61,911 nucleotides of DNA from Deltaproteobacteria bacterium. Lineage in GTDB: Bacteria > Myxococcota_A > UBA9160 > UBA6930. Shown here one piece after another: positions 18,463-30,173 of this stretch. The DNA is taken from NCBI GenBank assembly GCA_029261795.1, contig JAJDAP010000005.1, positions 1 through 61,911 of the forward strand. The letters are read 5' to 3'. The position numbers were made by a program, and so were the translations under genes. The number at the start of each line of letters is the position of its first letter. The first letter of the stretch is position 1. The notes beneath the pieces are model-generated. The model made no database searches and was not told where the DNA came from. It saw only the letters and a list, made by a program, of their open reading frames with translations.

Positions 18463-18488
18463 GAAACCCTCGGCGCGGAGTGCCGCAA

Positions 18489-19481
18489 TCACGCGATGAC
18501 CCTGTCGCGCAAGACACGGCCAGCGCCGTCCGCCAGGATGAAGCCCCGGGACACCGCACCCGCAACGGAGCCCGCGGCACCGGTCGCGCCGATCCGACCC
18601 GACCAGAACGGACCGTCGCTCTCCGGGGCGGCGTCGTGAAATCGATCGACGAGCGAGATGACAGGATCGACCTTTTCGACCGGTGTGCGCTCGAGCTGGC
18701 CCACGACGTGATCGACCCACGCCGAATTCGGCGCCGCCCAGAGACGCTCGGCGACTTCGCTCCGCAAGGCCACCCGCAGCGCACACCCTTCGGCGCAACG
18801 CGTGACCGACCAACCCGCAAGATCGAGACCCGACAAGCTCGGGATACGCACGTCTCCCTCCTGGAGCACCTCGGAGATCCCCAGATGCACCAGGCCGTAG
18901 CGCACGGCCGGGAGCGCAACTGCACGTGACGGCGGCGGCAGCTCGGGCGCGAGCGCGCGCGCCTGTGAGAACGGCATTGCCAGGATCGCGACCTCGGCGC
19001 GCACGGTTCGTTCCCCGCTCGGTGTGATGTAGCGAACGCTCACCCCGAGCGAGTCCGAAGCAACCGACTCGGCACCCCAACCCAGCCGAACCGTCAACGG
19101 ATCTGCGAGCGCTCGCGTCAGGCGCGAGAGGCCGCCACTCAGCCCAAGACGCGGACCTGCCGCCAGCGGCTCGCCCGGGAGGATGGCATCGCCGGGTTCG
19201 ACCGCCGTCAGGCCTTGGGGACCGAGCACGAACGTCGCCGGTTCGAGTGGGCTCGAGCGTTCGGCCAGACCAAGCCGCGAAAGCAGATCCTGGATAACCG
19301 GCTCGGCGCCCAACCAACGTGCGCCGCGCTCGAAGGGGAAGCCGTCGACCCGTTTGCTGCGGACCCGACCCCCGAGACTCGCGCCGGTCTCGAGCACTTC
19401 GACTTCGTGGCCGCGTTGCAGCAGGGACCAGGCGCAAGAAAGCCCAGCCACCCCGGCCCCGATCACGACAACGTGACTCAT
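18489..19481 (-). CDS. FAD-dependent amine oxidase-like protein (renalase-like)
   Basis: 330 residues. The N-terminus VVVIGAGVAGLSCAWSLLQRGHEVEVLE is a classical FAD-binding Rossmann motif, and GASLGGRVRS is the second nucleotide motif. The C-terminus has GFILADGAG near the expected FAD-contact position. The length is nearer renalase-like proteins than full-size amine oxidases or protoporphyrinogen oxidase. Substrate unknown. Its ATG overlaps the stop of the response-regulator gene (ATGA), so the two form an operon transcribed away from dnaE2. Confidence 0.75.
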   Translation of the reverse strand: MSHVVVIGAGVAGLSCAWSLLQRGHEVEVLETGASLGGRVRSKRVDGFPFERGARWLGAEPVIQDLLSRLGLAERSSPLEPATFVLGPQGLTAVEPGDAILPGEPLAAGPRLGLSGGLSRLTRALADPLTVRLGWGAESVASDSLGVSVRYITPSGERTVRAEVAILAMPFSQARALAPELPPPSRAVALPAVRYGLVHLGISEVLQEGDVRIPSLSGLDLAGWSVTRCAEGCALRVALRSEVAERLWAAPNSAWVDHVVGQLERTPVEKVDPVISLVDRFHDAAPESDGPFWSGRIGATGAAGSVAGAVSRGFILADGAGRVLRDRVIA

Positions 19482-19852
19482 GCGACCACCATCGCCGCCT
19501 CGGCCACAGTTGCCAAGAACACTTCGGGGCTGAAGGGCTTGCCGACGAAGTGCGCGCCGAGCGAATCGATCGAAGCCTGATCCTCGGGCGCCGGCGGCGC
19601 CCCGGAGACGAAAACGAGCGCGACGTCCGGGTCGGCTTCACGGAGTTCACGCGCCAGCGAAATTCCGCCAGCGGGCTTCAGACCCAGATCGATCACGGCG
19701 ACGCTTGGCGGCGAAGCGGTAGCGGCCTCCCTGGCGGCCTCGGCGTCGGTCACCGTGGTGACCGCCCAGTTGGCCCGGGCCAGGAGCAGCTCCATCACAT
19801 GAACCACTGCCGGTTCGTCGTCGACCAGGAGTAGCGGCGCGCCTTCTCCCAT
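19478..19852 (-). CDS. Single-domain response regulator
   Basis: 124 residues, receiver domain only: acidic pocket LLLVDDEP, phosphoacceptor Asp in VAVIDLGLKP, conserved Ser in FVSGAP and Lys in GKPF. No output domain. ATG at 19852 was chosen because AAGGGGAAG lies directly upstream; longer in-frame starts lack this. Stop overlaps the FAD-oxidase start. The cognate kinase is not adjacent. It is divergent from dnaE2 across 96 bp. Confidence 0.82.
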   Translation of the reverse strand: MGEGAPLLLVDDEPAVVHVMELLLARANWAVTTVTDAEAAREAATASPPSVAVIDLGLKPAGGISLARELREADPDVALVFVSGAPPAPEDQASIDSLGAHFVGKPFSPEVFLATVAEAAMVVA

Positions 19853-19948
19853 GAACTTCCCCTTGCCCATTCCGACACGGGCGGCGAAAGGATGCCGAAA
19901 TCGCACCTTTACTCCGAGCGAAAATAAAGCGAAACTCACTACTTCGAC

Positions 19949-23203
<3,255 letters not shown>

Positions 23204-23206
<3 letters not shown>

Positions 23207-23225
23207 GCACACGAGCGAGTGCTCA
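23204..23225 (+). terminator. Hairpin over the dnaE2 stop codon
   Basis: TGAGCAC and GTGCTCA pair across an 8-nt loop; the stem includes the stop codon TGA. No T-run follows, so it is at best a factor-dependent or RNA-stability element. A second hairpin (GACGCCT-CA-AGGCGTC) lies near 23272-23288. Confidence 0.4.
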
Positions 23226-23537
23226 GGGAACCAGACGGGGCCAGCTCTCAGGGGTTCGGGTTGACCTCTCGAGACGCCTCAAGGCGTCCGGTTGAGTCAA
23301 GAGCCGCCGGTCGCCTCGACCGCTCAGCGCACGCTCAGCCCAGGACGGCCACCCGGTCCTGGAGAGAATCGTCTTGTCTCCAGCCAGCTCGTAGCGCGGA
23401 AAGTCTTGAGGGGTGGGGTGCTCTCGATTCTCTGAAGAGGGCCCGCAGATTGCTCTTGCGGGCGGCTTCTTGGATCGAGGATGTGCTGACTAGCGGTGCC
23501 AGGACGCGAGGATGCCGACCGGGGCAGTGGGGACGCT

Positions 23538-23795
23538 TCAACCCGGAGCGGCAGCGGGGTCCAGGAGCGGACCGGACCGCTTCCAGCCTTCGTTGAGCAG
23601 CCAGGTGTGCGTGAACGCGACCGCGCGGGTTCCGGGTCTTCCTCTTGCCGCGATCACGAGATCGCGCGCGGACCGCTTCCAGCCCCCGAACCAGCGACCG
23701 GAAGAGGCGGGATCGATGCGCACGCTGCTGGACGGGCGTTTCATGTGCTGCGGAATGCCGGAACCCGCCTGCGGCTTTCGCCCAGGACCCGAACA
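23538..23795 (-). pseudogene. RAYT relic with the catalytic core deleted
   Basis: On the minus strand GRKPQAGSGIPQHM, the N-terminal basic tail of RAYT, is joined in frame to RIDPASSGRWFGGWKRS and then HTWLLNEGWKRSGPLLD to a stop at 23538, which looks like the family C-terminus. The HUH/Tyr core in between is absent, so about 135-140 residues are lost. The repeat that precedes RAYT genes in this window lies directly upstream. Confidence 0.7.
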
Positions 23796-23839
23796 CATAA
23801 CATCAATGCGAACCACCCCCTCAACAGCCCTCCGGTTCC
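23787..23839 (-). repeat. RAYT-upstream dispersed repeat, copy B
   Basis: Minus strand: GGAACCGGAGGGCTGTTGAG, GGGGTGGTTCGCATTGATG, TTATGTGTTCGGGTC. Shares most positions with copy A at 431-544. It is cut short and runs into the RAYT relic. Confidence 0.7.
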
Positions 23840-23901
23840 AACCGCGACGCCGAGATCCCCACCCCATGCGGCGGCGACGGGAGCGGATTTTCCGCAACCG
23901 G

Positions 23902-24225
23902 CTAGTGCCCGACGTGCTCCTCGGTCGACACTTCGCCCTCGCCGGCGAGTGCCTGGGCCGTGCGCCAGACCGCAACCAGGAAGCCGGCAGCGAACATCAC
24001 GAGCAGGAATCCGAATAGCAGCATGCGGCCAAGGCTTCCGTCCAGGGAAGCCGCCTGGAAGAGCGAGACGAAGAGCGCCAGCAGCGCCGCGTAGAGGCCC
24101 GACGCGCCTACCCACGAGAGCCGCGCCGAGGCGCTCTTCCCGATGAACGCGATGCACATCCAACTGGCCAGCGTGAGCGAAAGCCCGCCGAATCCGACGA
24201 GCGGCAGCAACGCCTCGAGACTCAA
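23902..24225 (-). CDS. Small integral membrane protein, unknown function
   Basis: 107 residues with three or four hydrophobic helices (about 8-26, 41-60, 68-90) and a short acidic, His-containing tail ending EEHVGH. The only reasonable start is TTG at 24225 (LSLEALLPLVGFGG), nine bases after the transketolase stop with a GGCGAGA-like Shine-Dalgarno. Transcribed with tkt. No family recognised. Confidence 0.6.
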   Translation of the reverse strand: MSLEALLPLVGFGGLSLTLASWMCIAFIGKSASARLSWVGASGLYAALLALFVSLFQAASLDGSLGRMLLFGFLLVMFAAGFLVAVWRTAQALAGEGEVSTEEHVGH

Positions 24226-24234
24226 GGGTCTCGC

Positions 24235-26256
24235 CTAGCCATCCAGATGTGCGCGCACGGCCGCCGCCAGGGCGTCCGGGACGAAGCCGAAATGCTCCGC
24301 CAACGCCCCCGCCGAAGCAGAGGCACCGAAGCCCTTCATCCCGTAGACCAGGCCCTGACGACCGACGATGCCACGCAGGCTCTCGCCCATGCCCGCCTCT
24401 ACCGCGACCGCGGGGATGTCCGTTGGCACCAACTCGTCCAGGTACGCGGCACCCTGGCGTCGCAGCAAGTCGAGGCTCGGCACGGAGACCACCCGCACCG
24501 CGGTGCCACCCTCGCCCAGTAGCGCGGCTGCCTCACAAGCGAGCGAGACCTCCGAGCCCGTTGCAACGAGCACGACATCGGGCCGGCCATTCGGATCGCG
24601 CACCAGGTAGCCGCCCTTCCAGACGTCTTCCGGGGTGAATGCGGCTTCGCGCTTCACCGCGTCGACCTTGTGCCGCGAGAGCGAGAGCGCCACCGGACCA
24701 TCGGCCTGCTTTGCGATGTAGGCCCAGGCCATGGCGGCCTCGACCCCGTCAGCAGGCCTGAACAGTGTCAACCCCGGAATCGCCCGCAGCGCGTCCAGGT
24801 GTTCGACCGGCTGATGGGTGGGACCATCTTCGCCCACGAAAATGGAATCGTGCGTGAAGACGAAGGTCGAGCGGATCTTCATCAGCGCGGCGAGACGCAG
24901 CGCGGGGCGCATGTAATCGCTGAAGACCATGAAGGTGCCCGAGAAGGGCAGCAGTGTTCCGTCGAGGGCGATGCCATTGGTGATCGCGCCCATCGCGTGC
25001 TCGCGAACACCGAAGTGGATGTTGGAACCCGAGAACGGATCCTCGCCGTCGCCCAGGTGATCGCTCGACTTGATGGTCGTGTTGTTCGAACCGGCGAGAT
25101 CGGCGGAACCGCCGATCCAGAGATTCGGCGCCGCAGCGACGACGCGCTGGATCGCCTCGCCCGAGTGTGCGCGGGTGGCAGCGGCCTTGCCTTCGAAACC
25201 CTCGGCAACGTCGCGCACGAAACTGTCCGGGAGTTTCCGCGAGAGCGTTTGCTCCCACGCCGCGGCGGCCGTGGCATTGGCTTGGCGCCAGGCTGACAGC
25301 GCCTCGTCGCGCTCCTTCCGCTCGGCCTGCTTCGCAGCCTTGCGCGTGGCCATGTAGCTCCGAACGTCGTCTGCGACCCAGAAGTCTTCGCCCTCGGGAA
25401 TGCCCAGGTTCGCCTTGGTGGAGGCTGCTTCCTCCTTGCCGAGCGGGCCGCCGTGGGCCTTGGGCAAGCCTTCCCAACCACTCCCGTGTCCAATCCGGGT
25501 GCGTGTGATCAGGAGCGAGGGACGACCGGTCTCGGCCCGGGCCGCCTCGAGAGCGGCGTCGAGGCCCTCGACATCGGCACCATCGACGCGCTGTACGTGC
25601 CAGTTCTGGGCTTCGAAGCGTGCGGCGACGTCTTCGGTGAAGCTGATGTCGGTTCCGCCATCGATGGTCACCTGGTTGTCGTCGTATAGAACGACCAGGT
25701 TGCCGAGGCCCAGGTGACCGGCCACCGAGGACGCCTCGTAGGAGATGCCTTCCATCAGGTCGCCGTCGCCCGCGATCGCATAGATGAAGTGGTTGCCGGG
25801 CCCATCGTTCCCGGCCGCGAAGCGCGAACGGGTAGCGCGTGCGGCGATGGCCATGCCGACGGCGTTGCCGACACCCTGGCCGAGCGGGCCGGTCGTCACT
25901 TCGACCCCGGGCGTTTCCCCGTACTCCGGGTGACCGGGCGTCGGCGATCCCAGCTTGCGGAAGTTCTTGATCGCGTCGAGCGAGAGCTCGTAGCCGAACA
26001 AGTGGAGCAAGGAATACAGCAACATCGACGCGTGGCCGGCCGAGAGCACGAAGCGATCGCGCAGCCGCCAGGCCGGGTCATCGGGGTCGAAGCGCAGGTG
26101 CCGGTCCCAGAGCTGGAAGGCCGGACGGGCGAGGCCCATCGGCGCACCGAGGTGTCCGATCCCGGCGGCTTCAACGGCATCTACCGTGAGCCCGCGGATC
26201 GTGTTCTCGATCTTCGCGCGAAGATCGGGGGAAAGCTCAGACAAGTCCGAGGACAT
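24235..26256 (-). CDS. tkt: Transketolase
   Basis: Thiamine-diphosphate enzyme of 673 residues in the pentose phosphate / Calvin pathways. N-terminal [33 protein letters not shown], the ThDP-binding [13 protein letters not shown], and in the pyrimidine domain [23 protein letters not shown] are all intact. ATG at 26256. The downstream small membrane protein is probably co-transcribed. Divergent from the glutamate dehydrogenase gene. Confidence 0.95.
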   Translation of the reverse strand: MSSDLSELSPDLRAKIENTIRGLTVDAVEAAGIGHLGAPMGLARPAFQLWDRHLRFDPDDPAWRLRDRFVLSAGHASMLLYSLLHLFGYELSLDAIKNFRKLGSPTPGHPEYGETPGVEVTTGPLGQGVGNAVGMAIAARATRSRFAAGNDGPGNHFIYAIAGDGDLMEGISYEASSVAGHLGLGNLVVLYDDNQVTIDGGTDISFTEDVAARFEAQNWHVQRVDGADVEGLDAALEAARAETGRPSLLITRTRIGHGSGWEGLPKAHGGPLGKEEAASTKANLGIPEGEDFWVADDVRSYMATRKAAKQAERKERDEALSAWRQANATAAAAWEQTLSRKLPDSFVRDVAEGFEGKAAATRAHSGEAIQRVVAAAPNLWIGGSADLAGSNNTTIKSSDHLGDGEDPFSGSNIHFGVREHAMGAITNGIALDGTLLPFSGTFMVFSDYMRPALRLAALMKIRSTFVFTHDSIFVGEDGPTHQPVEHLDALRAIPGLTLFRPADGVEAAMAWAYIAKQADGPVALSLSRHKVDAVKREAAFTPEDVWKGGYLVRDPNGRPDVVLVATGSEVSLACEAAALLGEGGTAVRVVSVPSLDLLRRQGAAYLDELVPTDIPAVAVEAGMGESLRGIVGRQGLVYGMKGFGASASAGALAEHFGFVPDALAAAVRAHLDG

Positions 26257-26561
26257 GGCTACTCCGTCCGGGCCGAATCGACGGCCACTGTCGACGGCGG
26301 CTTCTGGCTTGGGGGGTGGAATCGCGGCGGAGAGTAACGTTTCCCCGCGTGGGCCGAAACGCGCTCCGATCCGAACGGCGTCTCATGCCAGGATCCGATT
26401 TCCGTCGGAGATCCGAGCACTTCCGACTGGAACCGGCTTCGGCGGCTCGCGAGGGTCCTGAATCGCGGCGCTCCCGCGCGGCAGGCGATTCCGCCGCTGA
26501 CCCCGAACTCGTGGTTACGCAGAGCCCCGGTCTCGCCGATAGGGATCCGAGGGGGGTCACC
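26257..26561. other. 305-bp divergent intergenic region tkt / gdh
   Basis: No gene supported. An open frame continues upstream of the dehydrogenase start but its encoded residues are Arg/Ser-rich and unlike the family. A weak hairpin (CCGA-TTTCCG-TCGG) is near 26396-26415. Promoters for both flanking genes must lie here; none is clear by eye. Confidence 0.5.
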
Positions 26562-27863
26562 TTGGACGCCGACGATCGAAATGCCGGGAAGACGCTCGAA
26601 CCGACCGGGCTCGAGTGGGATTCACCGATGCACCGCCTGGCGGTGGCGCAGCTGGATGGCGTGGCCCTACGGATGGGACTCGACCAGAACATCTGGGAGA
26701 GGCTCCGCACCCCGCAGCGCGCGATGGTGGTTTCGTTTCCGTTCCGTCGCGACAACTACGAAACCGTCGAAACCGTCTACGGCTATCGCGTTCAGCATCT
26801 GCTCTCGATGGGCCCCACCAAGGGCGGGCTCCGCTACGACCTCGACGTCGACCTCGGCGAAGTCACGGCCCTCGCCATGTGGATGACCTGGAAGTGCGCG
26901 TTGATGGGATTGCCGTTCGGTGGCGCCAAGGGCGGCGTGCGGGTCAACCCGCGTGAGCTTTCCCGGCAGGAGCTGCAGCGACTGACGCGCCGCTTTACCA
27001 GCGAGATCATCGACGTCATCGGCCCCGAACGCGATATCCCGGCACCCGATCTCGGCACCGACGAACAGGTGATGGCCTGGATCATGGACACCTACTCCCA
27101 GCAGCGCGGACACTCGGTGCCCGGCGTCGTGACCGGAAAGCCGATCGAGATCGGTGGCTCCCAGGGTCGCAAGGAAGCCACCGGGCGAGGTGTCGTCGCG
27201 TGCATGGTCGAAGCCTGCCGCGAGATGGGTGTTGCGCTCGAAGACACCCGGATCGTGATTCAAGGCTTTGGCAACGTTGGCGGAGCGGCTGCTCGAATCG
27301 CTGCCCATCTGGGTGCGCGGATCGTGGGCCTGTCGGACATCTCCGGCGGAATCCACTGCGAGAGCGGGCTCGACATGCATGCCGTCGATGCCTGGACTGC
27401 CGAGACCGGCCACCTCGCAGGACTTCCGGGCTCGGAAGCCGTATCGAACCAGGAACTCCTCGAGTTGCCTTGCGACATCCTGGTTCCTGCGGCGATCCAG
27501 AATCAGATCACCGAGCAGAACGCCAACGCCCTTCAGTGTCGGTTGCTCGTCGAAGCCGCCAATGGACCGACCACGCTCGAAGCCGACCGGATCCTGGTCG
27601 ACCGGGGCATCACCTGCATCCCGGACATCCTCGCCAATGCCGGCGGCGTCACCGTTTCCTACTTCGAATGGCTCCAGGGGGTGCAGCAGTTCTTCTGGTC
27701 CGAAGAGGAAGTGAACAATCGACTGATCGAGTTGATGCAACGTGCATTCCGGGAGGTGTCGACGATGGCTCGCGCCAAGGGCGTCGACGCGCGAACAGCG
27801 GCGATGATGCTCGGCATCCATCGCGTCGCCGAAGCCAAACGCCGTCGCGGCGTATTCCCCTGA
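26562..27863 (+). CDS. Glutamate dehydrogenase (Glu/Leu/Phe/Val dehydrogenase family)
   Basis: 433 residues. The substrate-binding segment PFGGAKGGVRVNP with the catalytic lysine, DIPAPDLGTDEQVMAWIMDTYS, and the NAD(P)-binding VIQGFGNVGGAAA are all present, ending with NAGGVTVSYFEWLQ typical of glutamate dehydrogenases. TTG at 26562 was chosen as start: GAGGGGGG lies just upstream and it gives the normal family length; the open frame further upstream is unlike the family. Coenzyme preference cannot be decided. Confidence 0.9.
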   Translation: MDADDRNAGKTLEPTGLEWDSPMHRLAVAQLDGVALRMGLDQNIWERLRTPQRAMVVSFPFRRDNYETVETVYGYRVQHLLSMGPTKGGLRYDLDVDLGEVTALAMWMTWKCALMGLPFGGAKGGVRVNPRELSRQELQRLTRRFTSEIIDVIGPERDIPAPDLGTDEQVMAWIMDTYSQQRGHSVPGVVTGKPIEIGGSQGRKEATGRGVVACMVEACREMGVALEDTRIVIQGFGNVGGAAARIAAHLGARIVGLSDISGGIHCESGLDMHAVDAWTAETGHLAGLPGSEAVSNQELLELPCDILVPAAIQNQITEQNANALQCRLLVEAANGPTTLEADRILVDRGITCIPDILANAGGVTVSYFEWLQGVQQFFWSEEEVNNRLIELMQRAFREVSTMARAKGVDARTAAMMLGIHRVAEAKRRRGVFP

Positions 27864-27888
27864 CATCCGCGAGCCGGGCTCTCTCCGA

Positions 27889-28164
27889 TCAGTACTCCAC
27901 CTGTCCCTCGAGCCGCCCGTTCACGCGCACTACACGCATCCGTGTCATGCACGCCATGCAGTAGATGCGGTCCCCTTCGAACAGCTCGCGGGACGATCTC
28001 ACCACGACCTTGCAGACCGGGCAGAGAACCTCGTTGGGAGCGAGTTCGTCCGCATCGTCGCCAAGCCACTTCCGGTAGAACTTGCGGTACTTCCGAGGGA
28101 CCTCGTCGAAGCCACGATCGTCCAGCTCGAATTGTGCGCGAGTGGTGCCTGAATCGAGCGTCAC
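27889..28164 (-). CDS. Small zinc-ribbon protein
   Basis: 91 residues. Two CxxC pairs, CPVC and CMAC, 20 residues apart, suggest one bound zinc (or iron). The N-terminal 45 residues are charged and helical (VPRKYRKFYRKWLG). GTG at 28164 overlaps the stop of the ferritin-like gene (GTGA), so it is the third gene of that coupled unit. No known family recognised; rubredoxin-like electron transfer is possible but the spacing differs. Confidence 0.7.
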   Translation of the reverse strand: MTLDSGTTRAQFELDDRGFDEVPRKYRKFYRKWLGDDADELAPNEVLCPVCKVVVRSSRELFEGDRIYCMACMTRMRVVRVNGRLEGQVEY

Positions 28165-28919
28165 GCGAAACCCAGCCGCTCGACGGCATCCAGGTAACTA
28201 CGCTTCAGAACCGGGCGTTCGTCCTGCGGAATCCGGAGTTCGGACAACGTGTGCTCGAAGGAGCCGAGCACCAGATAGTCGAGCTCCATGCGAAGCCGTG
28301 AGAGTTCGGCTCCAAGGCCGGCATCGCGGCGCAGCGCTCGCCCCAACTCGTTCTCTCCGAAGCCGATGTGACGGCGCTCGTCCTTCACGATCCCTTCGAG
28401 GATCGCCTTGGTGCGCGCGTCCGCGCGCCCGAGGTGGTGGTGGAAGGTCGCGAACTCCATGGCCTCGAGGATCACGTTCTGGGCGAACAGCGCGTGCTCC
28501 CATCGGCCCGCGCTCGTGAGCTGCAGCAGCCGCTTCTGGAACTCCAGCAGGAAGGGGTTCGCCCGAACCTTCAGTTCCGCGTCGACGTCCGACACACCCA
28601 GTTCGCGCATGCGTTGGATGAGGATCTCGAGGTGGCGACCTTCGTCGACCGCCTGGGTTGCCAGGAAGATCTTGGCCTCGCGGTTGGGCGCCGAGAGAAT
28701 CAGGGCACCGGCACCGTCGAGAGCCATGGTTTCGCCAATCACATAGCTACACAGGATAGTGATCAGCGTGTCGCGCTCCGATTCGGGCAGGTCGTCCGGA
28801 GGAAGCACCCGGCCGTCCTCCGAGGGGAGGTAATCCCTGACCGAGTCGAACCAGAAGGAGAAGGAGCGGACTTGCCGGTCGAATGCCTCCGGCGAGGTGT
28901 CGTGCAAATCCTCGGTCAT
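28161..28919 (-). CDS. Ferritin-like / R2-like diiron protein
   Basis: 252 residues, mostly helical. Carboxylate-bridged diiron ligands can be placed: Glu in YVIGETMAL, E-x-x-H in DEGRHLEI, Glu in ILEAMEFATFHHHL, and E-x-x-H in KDERRHIGFGE. This is the ribonucleotide-reductase-R2/oxidase-like ligand set, but the protein is shorter than R2. Reaction unknown (oxidase, oxygenase or iron handling). ATG at 28919 overlaps the stop of a 35-codon gene, and its own stop overlaps the zinc-ribbon start, so three genes are coupled. A near-consensus sigma-54 promoter precedes the unit. Confidence 0.75.
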   Translation of the reverse strand: MTEDLHDTSPEAFDRQVRSFSFWFDSVRDYLPSEDGRVLPPDDLPESERDTLITILCSYVIGETMALDGAGALILSAPNREAKIFLATQAVDEGRHLEILIQRMRELGVSDVDAELKVRANPFLLEFQKRLLQLTSAGRWEHALFAQNVILEAMEFATFHHHLGRADARTKAILEGIVKDERRHIGFGENELGRALRRDAGLGAELSRLRMELDYLVLGSFEHTLSELRIPQDERPVLKRSYLDAVERLGFA

Positions 28920-29023
28920 GCCGAGGGTCGCTCCAGCATCCGGCCCTCGGTCTTCTCGAGGGAACCCCGGGGACGGGACTCGAGCCAATACTGGATGTCG
29001 TCGCCTTTCAGGAAGTCAGTCAT
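28916..29023 (-). CDS. 35-residue small protein at the head of the diiron operon
   Basis: MTDFLKGDDIQYWLES followed by a basic/acidic tail. ATG at 29023 has AGGA eight bases upstream, and its stop overlaps the diiron-protein ATG (ATGA). A sigma-54 promoter ends about 23 bases before the start. Could be a leader that couples translation or a real microprotein. No family recognised. Confidence 0.6.
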   Translation of the reverse strand: MTDFLKGDDIQYWLESRPRGSLEKTEGRMLERPSA

Positions 29024-29056
29024 GGCTCGTCCTATGCGGTGGTGGGCGATTGAATT

Positions 29057-29072
29057 TGCAAACCCGGTGCCA
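29057..29072 (-). promoter_or_regulatory. Sigma-54 promoter for the diiron operon
   Basis: Minus strand TGGCACCGGGTTTGCA: GG-N10-GC with TGGCAC at -24 and TTGCA at -12, practically consensus. Expected transcript start is near 29046, 23 nt before the 35-codon gene. Confidence 0.8.
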
Positions 29073-29208
29073 CGAACGATCAAGCTCCGAGCCCTCCAAC
29101 GACGACGAACGGGCTGGCGTTCGGGGCCAACTGCAACAGCGGAGCCGTGGCTCTGGGACGCAAAGCCCCACCGAGGCTGCCGCACCCGGAGGTCGCGTCT
29201 CGCCGTTC

Positions 29209-29224
29209 CGGCACGGTCCATGCA
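29209..29224 (+). promoter_or_regulatory. Sigma-54 promoter for hemerythrin gene 29293
   Basis: CGGCACGGTCCATGCA: GG-N10-GC, GGCACG at -24, ATGCA at -12. Transcript start near 29235, leader about 58 nt. It is back to back with the minus-strand sigma-54 promoter at 29057-29072. Confidence 0.65.
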
Positions 29225-29292
29225 CGACCACAGATCAGGTGCCGGTCCCATCACCCCGTCCCATCTCCTCTGGAATACGGACTGGAGGCCCC

Positions 29293-29736
29293 ATGGAAGA
29301 CACCAAGATCTTTGACCACCACGAACTCCGACGCACCCTGCGATCCGTCTCGAGCGGCTTGGACCATCTTCTCTCCGCGGCTCCGACGACGAGCATCTCG
29401 GCGATGGCCGCGATCCGCGCCATCGAACGCCTCGAGTACACCCTCGCGGCCCACTTTCGTTACGAGGAAGCCGAGCGCGGATTCTTCGCGGAGGTCATGT
29501 CCGCGGCACCGGAGCGAGTCTCCGACCTCGACAAGTTGCGCAGTGAACACCCGGCCTTGAGTTCCCAGCTGCAGCGCCTGGCGGAGATCGCGCGCCGACC
29601 CGATCTGTCGGTTTCGGATTGGTGCAGCCTGGCCGCGGACTTCGAGGCGTTCGTTCGCGCCTTGCAGTCCCACGAGCACGCAGAGGACGCCCTGGTTGCC
29701 GACGCGATGGTCACCGACGAGGGTGGCTCCGGTTAG
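29293..29736 (+). CDS. Hemerythrin-like (HHE) protein 1
   Basis: 147 residues, four-helix pattern. Candidate metal ligands: DHHELRRTL near the N-terminus, HFRYEEAE, SEHPALSSQL, and SHEHAED near the C-terminus. Bacterial hemerythrins bind O2 or NO or protect iron-sulfur proteins; here a stress role is inferred from context. ATG at 29293 has GGAGG five bases upstream. Single-gene unit behind a sigma-54 promoter, divergent from the diiron operon. Confidence 0.75.
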   Translation: MEDTKIFDHHELRRTLRSVSSGLDHLLSAAPTTSISAMAAIRAIERLEYTLAAHFRYEEAERGFFAEVMSAAPERVSDLDKLRSEHPALSSQLQRLAEIARRPDLSVSDWCSLAADFEAFVRALQSHEHAEDALVADAMVTDEGGSG

Positions 29737-29843
29737 AACCCATCTCGAGAACCCGCTCGGTCGCGGTCACGCCACTCCGGCCCGAACTCCCTATTGCGAA
29801 ACCTCGCCGGGCTTGCTGAATCGTCCGGACCGGGGTGGCTTGT

Positions 29844-30158
29844 TCACGCGGCGCAACCGAAGCATTGCCGCGTGACCGGAATGGCCTTCAGCCGTGCCTC
29901 GTCGATGGGCTCTCCGCATCGGAGACAAAGCCCGAAACTCCCTGCATCGATACGCTCGAGCGCGGCTCGCAGGTCAGCGATCTCGGCGAGCACTTGTTTG
30001 TCGAGCGCCTCGAGAACCGGCTCATTCAGCCGTTCGGTCGCCCGCTCCTGGGAATCTGCATCGTGCGGGCGCCGTAGATCTCTCTCTATCCGTGAGATCC
30101 GCCGCCGCAACTTGACCTCCCGATGTTCGAGGTCTGCCCGGAGGGTTGCCAGGTCCAT
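29844..30158 (-). CDS. DksA/TraR-type zinc-finger protein
   Basis: 104 residues. Coiled-coil N-terminal half (LRADLEHREVKLRRRISRIERDL), then the DksA/TraR zinc finger CLRCGEPIDEARLKAIPVTRQCFGC. The coiled-coil tip acids typical of true DksA are not obvious, and the protein is short, so it is a DksA-like member of unknown activity. Such proteins bind the RNA polymerase secondary channel and change transcription in starvation. ATG at 30158, 15 bp after the hemerythrin-like gene, so same transcript. Confidence 0.82.
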   Translation of the reverse strand: MDLATLRADLEHREVKLRRRISRIERDLRRPHDADSQERATERLNEPVLEALDKQVLAEIADLRAALERIDAGSFGLCLRCGEPIDEARLKAIPVTRQCFGCAA

Positions 30159-30173
30159 CGTCGTCTCCTCCCC

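Larger units (their letters stand above)
23207..23901. other. 695-bp gene-poor stretch after dnaE2
   Basis: Nothing intact. It contains two hairpins next to dnaE2, a RAYT relic with an internal deletion on the minus strand, and one copy of the RAYT-upstream repeat. Confidence 0.75.

Noticed and set aside
19853..19948. LexA box between the response regulator and dnaE2
   Set aside because: No palindromic SOS operator of a known type could be recognised; only the AAAGCGAAA word was noted.
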